Shown here one piece after another: positions 12,501 through 24,500 of a DNA stretch of 64,000 nucleotides (the stretch's first letter is position 1; every line of letters begins with the position of its first letter). Source of the DNA: Blastobasis lacticolella (lineage: Eukaryota; Arthropoda; Insecta; Lepidoptera; Blastobasidae); NCBI GenBank assembly GCA_905147135.1, contig LR990051.1, forward strand, positions 15,963,115-16,027,114. Direction: 5' to 3'. The notes beneath the pieces are model-generated. The model worked only from the letters and a program-made list of their open reading frames with translations, was not told where the DNA came from and made no database searches. The translations under genes and the position numbers were made by a program.

Positions 12501-15500
12501 TGGGAAAAATCTGACCGTTTTGAAGCTCCGCATCGCGAAGAGGTTCGCCATCATCGTCGAGAAGCCAGGCGCGAGGCAGCTCTGCGCTATGAAGCCCAGC
12601 TTCAGCTCCGCCAGACAGATGACGTCGTCCCCTTGCTTCCAGTCCCACGACGGAATGTTAAGAAGGTACGCCTGCAAGGTGGAAGGGCTCGTGAGTGCCG
12701 TTATATGTCTCTAGGTTTTCGTTGTAACTTCTAAAACTTGTACTCAGAAACGTTACTATGAGGTCTCACAGTGTCTGCGAACGTTCAGGGTTCCAAGTTC
12801 AAGAGACAGTACTTGAGTGGCGATCGGCATTTTTATGCGTTCGTTAAAATTAAGGAAATTGATCAATTATAGACCCGTATTGAAAGCATATTCACCAGAC
12901 GAGCACTGTGAGATCGCTTGTATGCTGCTACCTTACTAAGGGCCGATTTTTCAGTCCTCACATAAAATTTATCTGCCCGTTACAGTAATCATCATCACAG
13001 CCCATAACAGTCCACTGCAGGACTCAGGGCCTCTCCCACGAAAGGGGAGGTTATTGCCATAATCTCCGCGCTTGGCAGGCGGGCCCATTTTCCAGACTAC
13101 GGACCCTCTTGATCTTTTGCCTCGAAAACATTAGTCGCCTTGTACGACACCCATGAGTGTAAGGGGTTGGTGCTATTCTACTCTGCCGGACACCACACGG
13201 CCTACACGGTTACAGTAATATGGTACCAAATTCAAACACACTATAACTCTTCATACTTATCAGAATGATATGGTTTATCTGAGGATTGAAAAATCTGCCC
13301 TTAGATAAGTATGGTTTGTCAATGCGGGTGTTTTATCTATCCCTGCTAATTATGGAGAACCTTATTCCTACCCATTACGATCCTCTAAATGCACAAATAC
13401 TGACCTTATTATGGTATTGCATCAATTGGATGATGACCCTGATGTCGTCGGAGTAATTCTTAATAGATATAACTCTCATGATGTTGGCGGCATCTTCCGC
13501 ATCAGGATCTTGGCAGTATTTGTTGGCTAGCACCAGACAGGCATCCGCTTCATGTACCTATATTCCAACAGTCATATTAAAGCCTACTATAAGCGAAATA
13601 TATTTTGTTAGCATTCAATTGATGAGATCATTTCAAATAGGGTCACTTACCGTAAAGTTAAAGTACTTTAGATCAATCAATTGTTATTTGGTCTTTAGGT
13701 TTTATTTTAAAGTGAACAGTAAAATGGTTATAATCAAGGAAGGTAGATAATATTTACGACAACATTAATTAGATTAATATTAGGAAAAATCTACTGAAGC
13801 GTTATACTACGTTGAAGATATAAGCATGAAAAAGGGCATGCAATACAAAAGCACAACATAAAATAAAAATGGTCACTGCGATTGCGTTCATCGTACTGAT
13901 AAAAATACCGATATTGGGTGTGCCATCGTGCTGCACTAAATAACACGATTGTATTCTGAATTGGCAGTCATTCGGAGTGATCATTTTGGGAGAAGCGGGT
14001 GGTGTAATCGAAGTGGAGATCGTTGGCATGCGTACGAACGGCGGCATTCCGGAGACCAAGCCATGCTCGACGGTTAGGCTAGGACTTACCGTAAACACTC
14101 GCCTATACCGACAATCGACAACTGTACTTGAAGCTACGATACGAGAATTAATTTTGAAACGGAAATCTTTCGTCAGCAGCCATTAATGCCAATATAAACC
14201 TAGCGCGTTCGCCGGCAACTATAGAGGTCAGAGGTACAGTAGGAGTCGCGATATCGATTGTTTAGAGTATCGGTACACACGGGCCAGCATCGCAACAACA
14301 CCGCGGCACACAGCGCGCATACCATGGCAGAGAAGGGTATGAACACCGCTCCAACAGTACTCGTCTCCGAGGAGACTAAGTGAACGAGCATCGCTCTACT
14401 TCTAGAGAAAGACAGTCTGTACAACTTCAAACCGACACCACGCCCAAAGGACACATCCTCGTGTGTGCAGTGCTACTTACTTTCACCCTCTGTAGGTCGA
14501 TTGGATTCATAATGGTGCCTTGAAAGAATTCCACAGTGGTAAAGTGTCTCTTGAACAGGCCTTCGAGCTCCAGGTCGGGCGGTTTCCTGTCATCAACGCT
14601 CAGTTATCACTAGGACAGTCCGGACAGTCCGCCGCCAGTCGAGGGCCGACCTTGCCATGCAATTCTATTAGTACCAAAATACGCAGAGTGTGGGGGGGCG
14701 GGGGCGCTGGCGCCGCCGCCCCGCCGTGACAAGCAATGATTGCACCAAAAGAACCACAAGATAAAAGTTACCAAAGTGATATAATCCTACTGTGACTATG
14801 ATAGCATCCTTGATATAGAAGGAAAATATCAGTTTTATGCACATAAACAAATAAAAAATACGTCTCAATTATACGCGGATGGCCGTGCGGTAAACTAATG
14901 CATCGTCTTCAATGCGATCGTTTCTAACCTTGACGCGCTCAAGGTCCACCGCGTTCATCATTGTACCCTGAAAAAACTCGACGGTGGTGTAGTGACGCTT
15001 CAGGAGCCCCTCCAGCTCTAGGTCTGGCTCTTTCCTGAAAGCGTCGGTGGACCACAGTTCACACTCCGCCACCACTAGGCCTCGCAGCCACACTACTGTA
15101 TGTACCCACCCTTTTATCCACATCTTCGAACATTTTACTTTCGATAGGTATACCATGAGATGGTGATGATGATGACCAACAAACACACATACATAAATTC
15201 TGCTTATGTTTATTATACGTATTACCTACTGCCAAAAGTAAATCAAGCTGTTTCTGTTTGCTGAATTTATCGGCGACAGATGAATTTGGAGTTTGGAGAG
15301 CATTTGGATATTATAATGCTGTCGGGTTTTAGTTATTACGGCTATGAGTATTATGATATAGGTAACTATATTTCACTAATTATTATTGTTTTAAAATTTT
15401 AGGTAGTTAATATAATAGCGTAGACTGAATGACAGGTACCTAGGCACTTTCTTGTTTGTACCAAATTAAAATGCCTACTTGCACTGCATTGATACGAGAC

Positions 15501-18500
15501 TTATCTTGTAGATATAGATAGTTATTTGGCTCAATTATGAAAAAATATTGAAATATTAGGTACTATCCTTAATTCAAATTGCACTAAAATTAATAACAGC
15601 TACGTGATGACACTTACCTGTGTAAAAAAACAACTTCTACGTCCACATCTTCTCGGTCTTCATGTAGGAAGTCTTTTAAAAAATGGCTTACTGATTCGTA
15701 TGTTATGTGTCCACATACAACAATATGCCTGAAACATAACACAACATTATAATACCATCAACGGGTTTAAATGCCAGCGCACTACAAAAGAAAATGCGTT
15801 TCGAAAATAACCAAAGAAGCGTCCAAAGCGAAATATGCCAAAATTTTAAAAGCCTTGTTCGGTAAGTGGCCAAAATGCATATTTCGGAAAGATTTTATTG
15901 CGATAGTAACAAATTTTGATAAAATTTAAGCTCTCAAGTGAATACTTTGTGCTGTCGGCAAGTTGATTTGTATCGGCTTGCGATTTGGAAACGAAGCAAA
16001 TTCATAAGAAGCCCCTTATAAAATAGAAGATTTGAAAGGTAGAAGTACAGCAATTGGAAGTTTCATTTAACACCTGGGACCACAGATTTTATGACTGGAC
16101 AAACACTGGCGCGATTGAGGTCTCAGCAGGGTTAGACAAAACATTACATGATAAAAGCGTGACAAACTAACAACTAAAGGGAACGTCTTTATTCACAACC
16201 ACTAGTGACAACGATATCTACACAATATCTATAATCGAAAAGAAAACAACGAATGGAATCGTTTACGAGAAAGAATTGGGAAATAAAGACGTTCCCGATT
16301 ACAATACAATAACTAACGACTACGTTGTCCATTAATTTGTGGTTAGTTCCAAAGACAAAGTTACTCAGAAAGTTAAACATCGAAAGAACAAGGATGTTAA
16401 GGAAAATTTAACAGAATCTTACAAAGGAGACCACAATGAAATGAACAATATTCTAGAAAGCTCAGTATCGTTCAGGATTTGTGTAACGCTATCTACTACG
16501 CTAGAAAGAATATGAAAAATTAAACAAAAGTCCACAACATGAACAGGGTCTGGGTGAGGTTCGCAATGACACGTGAAACATCAAGACTCGCAGGGAGGGT
16601 TCTGGGGAATGATGCTTCGGGGTAATGTGTGATGATTGATGTACTCATTTGTCTTATCGATACCTAGGACAATAAAGGATTTACTAATACTGAATGCGTT
16701 GAGAGAGAGAGTTTAGTTATAGTGATCTTAAACCTCTTCTCATCCTCATTGTCGATAGATTCCGATTCACTCAGCATAGAGCTTGCGCGAGGGCATATAA
16801 GCTAGGTTTTTAACACAGTTCTGTTAACAATTTCAAAAGTATCAAATACCAAAATCTTACAAGTCTGTGTGGTAGAAAATGAAACCAGGAAGTGTTCATT
16901 CAAAGGGTTTCTAGTAAGTGAAACTAGGGTCAGGCGTTGCACAACTGTATAGGAAATGAGCAAGTCAGACGGTCTGTCAATGATGGAAGTGAGTGGCCAA
17001 GTCAAATCAAACCAAGACCGGGAAACTGAGTGAAATCATCCAAAGAACAGAAAGAAGATACAATGCAGATTGCTCATGGCTAGGTAACATGCAAGCTATT
17101 ATTCATCTAAGGTGTGGCAAAGGAACTGATCTCGGTTAATCTCCATAAAAGTAATAAAACTCTACCTTGTAATGTAACGATTGCAAAACATCGCAGATAA
17201 TTTCAAATCAATGAATTTGAAATCTCGTTAATGAATCGTGTATCGCTGCTAGGATGTTGTCAATCATGTCAAATGATATAATACAAAAACTAAGCTAAAT
17301 TTTGCGTTAAAATGTCCTCAATGCACACAGCCTTGCCACGCTCTATGAATTTATTTAAGAAACGTAAATTACATCACACTAATTAACCGAGGGAGTCGAT
17401 CAAAATACATTACAGTAAAGAGGGTCACAAAGAGTAAGAGTACAGTACAGTTACGGAAACGGAGGTGACGTGCAGGCGGACTCGGGCGGGGGCGGCGGGA
17501 GGGGCGGGAGGGCGCTGCGCCGGGGCGGGGGCGCGGGGCTCCGACAACACACTACAGTACCACTCAACACTTAATTCTCCGAAACTAAGCTTTACGTTAA
17601 CATTCCTCATAAACATTACGTATACGAAACTAAATAACATAATAATGAAACCTATAATGACGAGCGATAACACTAGCCACTATCTGCTGGTCACTATTGA
17701 ACTGAACTTAAATTCAAAGGTAATTTACAATCAATATCGACTTATAAACACAAAGATAACTCGCGGGACTCTTGTCCCGCCAAAGATAGTGAGAACACAG
17801 AAGCGTGCTAAGAGAGGAAAGGAAGATATAGATGTCACAACACGGAACACATTCAACGGAACGGAGTGAAGACAGCGGCTCACCTGCGTCCCCGCTCATT
17901 CTTGAGGGTGCCGCCATACTTGGGTCTAGTGCCGATTAAGTCAATTATCTCTGGGATACAACTGGCAAATATCGCCTAAACGCCGACAGACAAAACAAGA
18001 CATTCACATTGATGTCGAGTGGTTCGGGTCGCGCGCGGGCGCGGGCGCGGCGGCGGACCGGCGCGGACCGGCGCGGGCGCGGCGGGACCGGGCGGGACCG
18101 GGCGGGCCCGGGCGGGCCCGGCGGGCCGGCCGGGACCCGCGGCGCGGCACGGGCGGGCACTGGCTGTGTGGCGCGGACGGTGCCGACTAGCGCTACAGCG
18201 TGGCGACAGGCATCGTGTGCAAGCGAACAAACCAAACACTACTCATCGACAGCATTACAAAACTTTACATCGGCTCTCCGAATCTAGTCTCGTTAGGAGG
18301 ATTAAAAGCTTGATGGTTCTCGAGTAAATTTACGAAAAAAGGCATGTAGTAGTGCGTCGGTCGACCGCGCGCCTGTCTCTCTGGTTCGGGGAGAGGGGCG
18401 CGGCCGCCGGGAGCTAACTCTTGGAGCATGCGCCACGGCACCGAGAGACCGATTCTAGTGAAGGATTAATAAATTTCATTAGCAAACTCCGCATTCATCA

Positions 18501-21500
18501 ACCAAGTCAGATCGAAACCGTGAAGGTAGGAAGGCGACAAGCCGTGTGGAGCGGGGCGTTCAGCGGGGTACCTGCGGCGGACGTCCTTGGTGTACCGGCC
18601 GCCGTATTTGTTCCGCTGCGCCGCCAGCTCCGTGATCTCGGGGATCCAGCTGGCGAACACAGCCTACGATACACAGCAACGCGCGTGAGTGCGGGGCCGC
18701 GCTCGGGCCGGCCCGCCGCGACCGCCCCGCGCCCCGCGGCCGCGCCCGCGCCGCCCGCGCCGGCGCCGGCCTCGCGCTCGCACTAGCCGTGTGTCTGTCG
18801 GGTGTCGTGTCTGATGGAGCGTGACGGTGCGGGACTGGGTGCCGTGCCGAGCTACAGTAGCGGCTACGGGCGGAGCAAGCGAAGTGACGGGACTGCATGT
18901 GACCGGGTGGTGCATGCAAAGCCTAGGAGGCATACGCTATCTATCGATGGAAGGAACTCAAAAGAAACGGTGTAGCCGGTTCTAAACTAGGACGGTGGGC
19001 ATTCGGTATAGACGCTTGGTAGACACGGACGCGCGCGGGCGCGGCGGCGGGCCGCAGGCGTCGCGCCGGCCGCGCGCTACGGCCGGGGGCCGGGGCCAGG
19101 GCCCGGGGGCCGGGCCGGCCGTAGCGCGGGGCCCAGCGCGCGCCGCGGCTCGCCGCCGAGGCCGCGCGCGGCCGCGAGTAGATGACACAATACATCTGAC
19201 GGCACTGAGCAAGCTTGTGGTGATCCGCCCCGCCGCGGGAGCGCGGGCGACCCGCACCGCGAGTCGCCTTCGCTCCCGCCGGCCGGCTTATTATATCAGA
19301 TTTATACCTTTTTCCGTGTTCACGCTTCAGCTCGCCACTGTACTTGGACCTACTTCCTACCAGCTCTATAATTTCGGGAATGCTACTAGCGAACATTGCC
19401 TGCAACAGACCATGGTGTCGGTCGGAAAACAGGCTCGTGGGCACGGGACACCATCGCGTGGTGCACAACAATGTCCACCCGAGACTCGGTATGTCTAACG
19501 GTGACGTATCGTAAGTGTAGCCGGTAGCGGAGCGAAATAAAACAAAATAAAAAGAACGAGTGTGTGTCTACCGGTGATGTGAGCAACTGAACACAGCCAG
19601 GCACAGGTGCGCATGCAGAGATCGCGAGGGGACGCGGCGCGGCGCGGCCCGCGGGCGGACCCGGCCGCCCGGCCGCCGCCGTCTGGCCGACTGGCGGCGA
19701 GCGCGGCCGGACGATTAGAGCGCGAGTGAGACATAACAAAGCAAAAGAAAACAAAATACGTCCATGCATCCAAGATTTAAAGCTCGAGTGTTTAGCGGCA
19801 GTTGAAGATGACCCTCGAGTGAAAGCCGGATGTTAAGGTGGCGGTGGCGCGACGCCGGGCCGGCCCGGGGCGCCGTCGCGCGGCCACGGCGCACGGGCAT
19901 GCTCTACAGACACGGTGCGCTACAGGCCACGACCATTCAACGCTGTGCGGTAACCGTCGGTACGTCCCCGCTACGAGACGCCTCGTGTACCATCACTGGC
20001 GTTTTCCTTTTGCTTTGTTACTCGGTCAGCTTAATGCAAGGAACTGCAAGCGGCGGTACGAGAACGCTACTTGGGCGAACGTTTGTCGGCCGAAATATTA
20101 CAGTACAAATATAAATACGTTATTGAAATTCCAAAGTTGAGACAATCTTGCCTCTCCTTGCAAAAAAACTTACATCATTAATTAAACATTAATTACAGTA
20201 ACTTAATTTTCATTTCATAATTAACATTATTAAATTAGGTATCGAGTGAAAATGAAACTTACCAAACCGACGAGGAGGAAAAAGACCAAAAAGGTTCTGC
20301 CGAGTACAGTGTGACAGAACACATCACCGTAACCTACAGTCGACATGGTTACTATTAGGAAGTACACACATGTCCAATACGATAACGACTGCGCGTTGTC
20401 AAACTCCAATGGGTCTCCGGAGTTTTCCAGCTGGAACCAAGAAACCGACACTTCAGGAACAGTCGAACTAACAAAAGGCCTGCCACTCACCGTCACGCGG
20501 TTTTGATCCAGTGGCATGATCAAACAGGCTTGGGCAGGCCCATTTTGCCCCCCACACCGTCAAGTTGTAGCATGTTTGCCACCAGTATAAACAGAGGGTA
20601 TGTTCCGGGTTCCGGGACCCGTCGGGTAGGAAACCCGGAACAAACCCTTAAAATGTGTGATAATAACCGCGATAGTTTAAAACATTATACTACACAGAGG
20701 CTGTAACAAAATGCGTGGCTTTGCATGGAGTATAGCCTTATAGCCTTATTTGTTCGACCATATGTAGACACGTTTCCATGGAGGGCGGTAAAGTTAATGC
20801 CAAAATGATCTGGGAAACGAAAGGGGGTACATATGACGACGTCCTGTATAAAAATGGCAGCGTAGGACCTCTGGGGGCATCAATTAAGTGAGCTCAAATG
20901 GGGGGAGGGGACCACCAAAATCTCATCAAATCTCAATTGAAGGATGTCAAGGGGGTGTCAATGAAAATCTCATGTCAACTTTTTTATTTAGATAATAAAC
21001 ATTATTATTTTACAAAAATATTTAGTAGATAAATAGATAACGTTTAAGTATTCATAATGCTTATACTACGTAGAACAGCGTACTTAAACATGTCATCATC
21101 ATCATCAACACAGCCCATAACAGTCCACTGCAGCACTTTAGGCATCTCCCACGATATTATTGCCATAATAACGCTTTGCAGGCGGGGTGGAGACCGCAGT
21201 GTTGTGAATATGAAAATGGAAAACGCTGCTGCCATTTTACAGTCTACGGGATACTCCAGAACTTTTGCCTCGAAAACATTAGTCGCCTTGTACGACACCC
21301 ACGTGTGTAAGGGGTTGGTGCTTCTACTCTGCCAAACATCACACGGCCAACCTACATTTGTAGGTACAAAATGTTGTACCGTCACCTGCAGAGTGAATGG
21401 ACCCGTTAGCATACATAAAATATATGGTAAGAGGGTGGGTCTGTTCTCTCTGCAGCTGACTGTACCTAAATATATAGCGCACCAGTTGTTGCCTAATGGA

Positions 21501-24500
21501 TAAGCGGCTCCTGTAATTAGGAAGTACAATCGGCTACGGAATGAACGGTCCGTCCAGTATACGCTCGGCTCTATTCAGTCTGCAGCTGACTGTACCTGTA
21601 GTAATAACTCACCAAATGAATAATGCCGGCGGCGGTCAACCACACCGATATAAATATAGAAACTAATTGCGCCAACCGAATTGAGCTTGATGTCTTTAAT
21701 ATATTGAGGTACTGCAAAATATCAGGCACGGTCATTAAGCGTAGAGCCCTGAGAAATCTTAGCCCTGGAAAGGAAAAGTTGCATTATTAAAGGTAATGTC
21801 TGCCACTTATCATCACGCGGCTTGATCCAGTGGCATGATCAAACAGGCTTGGGCGGCCATTTTGTCCCATACACCGTCAAGTAGTGAAACGGCTTCCGAA
21901 ATTTCTCCCCACACGGTCGGAGCCCGCAAATTTACTAATGGCGCGATCGAATGATAATTGGATCGAATCGAAGTTTAATACGTTTTTGGTATTCTGCTAC
22001 TAATAAAAGACTAATAATTCGATTGGTTATCGATTGGTATTACAATCGTAGCTCGATTCGAGTGTGTGATGAAACGGTATTCCTCTCTTATTTGACAAGG
22101 GTTTTTATTAACGACAATTTTGTTTACGTAAAATAAAAATAAAACGAGAAATTAAATAAATCAAAGCAAAAAAAACAATCACGCAATTTTCGCGATAATT
22201 TGTTTAAATCCTGTGGTAGGTAGATTTTAGAAGGCAACCAAGGAGAGCTTTCATTGAGAGTCGATTCGATTACAACTCAATTGCGCTTACCTACAAGTTT
22301 TTGCAGAATACCAAATTTGTTTCGACTTGTAACCTATACGTACCTAATCGAATAGCAGTGGAAGACTAAAAATAGCGTACTTGAGGCCAAGTTTGGCATG
22401 ATCAGCCTATTTTTGTCATGCCACTTGATCGAACGGCACGATCGTGTGTGGCCGCCGTAAGGTAAACAGTTTACGTGACAACAGTACGTAATACTGAATG
22501 TTGCGTAAAACTATAATGCCGCAAATAGGGAAACTGTAGGTACTGAAGAGTAGACTGACAACGTTATTAACCTCCGACGAAAACATAGGGATGTTATAAG
22601 TTCGACGTGTGTATCTGAGGAGGTGTGTATCTGTTTATGGTATCGTAGCTCTCGAACGGATGGACCGATTTCGATGCGATTGACTTTATTTGTAAGCCAG
22701 TTTAATGGCAATGGTTCTTAGCTTTGTTTTATTATAATCGGTTCAGTAGTTTAGGAAATGTTTGAGTTTAAATAAACTTAGTCGGAAGTTTTCCGACGTC
22801 ATTCTGTTGGTTAGATTATAAGAAAAGGCAATGAAGAAATTTAAATTGAAATTCATGTCATGTAAGGCCAAGCTGATGTTAGTCATGGTACTGATATTCC
22901 TCTTGCTTCAAACCGGAACACAACAAAAGCTTCTAAGAGAAAGAGATGGCCTCCAACTCCGGTGGGGCTTAACAGCCCACCACTAAGTAGTAAAATATTA
23001 CTGTAAATTGATTGTACACCACTAAGGTGGCAAACCAGCTTACGGCCTGCCTGATGGTAAGCAGCCACCGCAGTCTATGGACATTTGCAATACCAGGGGC
23101 ATCACCCACGCATTGTGGTCCCCGTAAAAACCCTTTCACCCCTTTCTTGAAGAACTCCATGTTGTGCTGTTAATTGAGTGTTGTGTTCTGGCTTGAAGGA
23201 TTGTTTTTATTATTATTAGTGAACCGAGAAGTTGTTGCTTACCTATCCACGTTCTATCCAGGTATATTGATACAAAGGATGGGGGTATCGTGAAATAATC
23301 TACAAATGAATACATCTCGAGCATGAACCATAGCTTGTCACTAGCTGCTATAAACTGAAACAATAAGAAAGTCATTAGGTTACACAGTTTTAGCATCGGT
23401 TCATATTAATGTTCGTGACAAACGGATTGGCAATAGCGGATATTGATGTCTCGGTCGGAACTAATTAATAAGTCATCACAGCGATGCGATATCCGTAATC
23501 ATTTAAAAAGTCATATTCGTTATAATTTATTGCAATATAACAGTTAATAACAATTTCATATATTTTTCATCCATGACAATTCATGGATGAAAAATATATG
23601 AAAAGCCGATTCTTAAAAGAGAGGTCAAGGCACGATACAGCCAATTCATTTGGCACGAACTGTAGTCTAGTTTGACATAAAATTGTATGCATATGTATAT
23701 AATCATATTTGTGTCTAGCAATTATTTTTAATGTTCTACGGCAGACAAACAGGCAAGCGGGCCACCTGATGGAAAGTGGTCACCGCCGCCTATGGACATC
23801 AGCAACGCCAGGGGCGCTACCAATGCGTTGCCCGCCTCTGAAGAGACCTCTAATATACCTCTTGATCGATCCCATGTCATAGTCCAAAGGAAACACTGTT
23901 TATCGTTTGTCCTTCTCAGACATCTAAATGTCTGATCACCATCAATTCAGAAACCACTCGGTTATTTAATGAACCAGTATTCTCTTAAGACATAAGCCTC
24001 TTCCAACATTGTATAGACATTTCCCAATCTGCGATCTCTACGCGGCTTCGAGAGACCGACGGAGATCGCTACTTCAAGAACTTTACAGACTTCCGAAAAG
24101 TGCATCAAGAAACTTACTCGTATAAAAAAGTAGACCATAAAAAATATGTTAAAGGCAAGGTCGATTTGCTGAGTAATATTGTCACTCCATTTCTGGCATC
24201 GCTCCACTTCCTCACTGGAAATAGAAACGCGCGGATTAATGTTGGTGCACGGCGTACACCGGCACACGTAACAACGTCTCATGGACAAGCAGGCTATTGG
24301 GGACAGAGGTACACTGGGCGAGCAGGGTCTTGACAGCGAGTATTGGTACACTGAACGAGCAGGTAATACTGTCCTAGCAGGTAATATTCGGTCTTCAAGG
24401 CCGGTGGTAGGTACAGAACTCGGAAAGTACGAAATGCACGCTTCGCGGGAAATGGACGTTCAAATTCGGATTGTCGCGAAAGTGTATGCGTATATGATGC

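Larger units (their letters stand above)
21765..23242. other. slo intron, 1.5 kb
   Basis: Holds the second member of the direct-repeat pair (about 21800-21885), a CGAACGGATGGACCGATTT-type repeat at 22600-22770, and a family 5 repeat copy at about 22950-23160. No gene. Confidence 0.65.
23355..24117. other. slo intron, 0.8 kb, with a perfect hairpin and a SINE-like repeat
   Basis: Holds the 19-bp perfect inverted repeat at 23557-23600 and a family 5 repeat at about 23730-23870 (GCCACCTGATGGAAAGTGGT, CACCGCCGCCTATGGACATC). No gene. Confidence 0.7.

Noticed and set aside
16189..17005. Minus-strand frames of 63 and 67 codons in the intron before the RCK1 start exon
   Set aside because: No similarity to slo or other proteins; translations of the region are interrupted by stops in all frames.
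18009..18327. Long overlapping Arg/Gly/Ala-rich open frames on both strands
   Set aside because: They come from GC-rich repeats that lack stop codons. No start context, homology or consistent frame; the real coding here is limited to the 92-bp exons.
18995..19498. 167-codon plus-strand frame across the distal S6 exon
   Set aside because: Antisense shadow of the S6 exon plus GC-rich spacer; composition artefact.
20431..20523. Longer pore ORF beginning [14 protein letters not shown] as a possible alternative N-terminus
   Set aside because: It lies upstream of a strong acceptor and partly inside a repeat also present at 21800-21885; slo needs S1-S5 before the pore.
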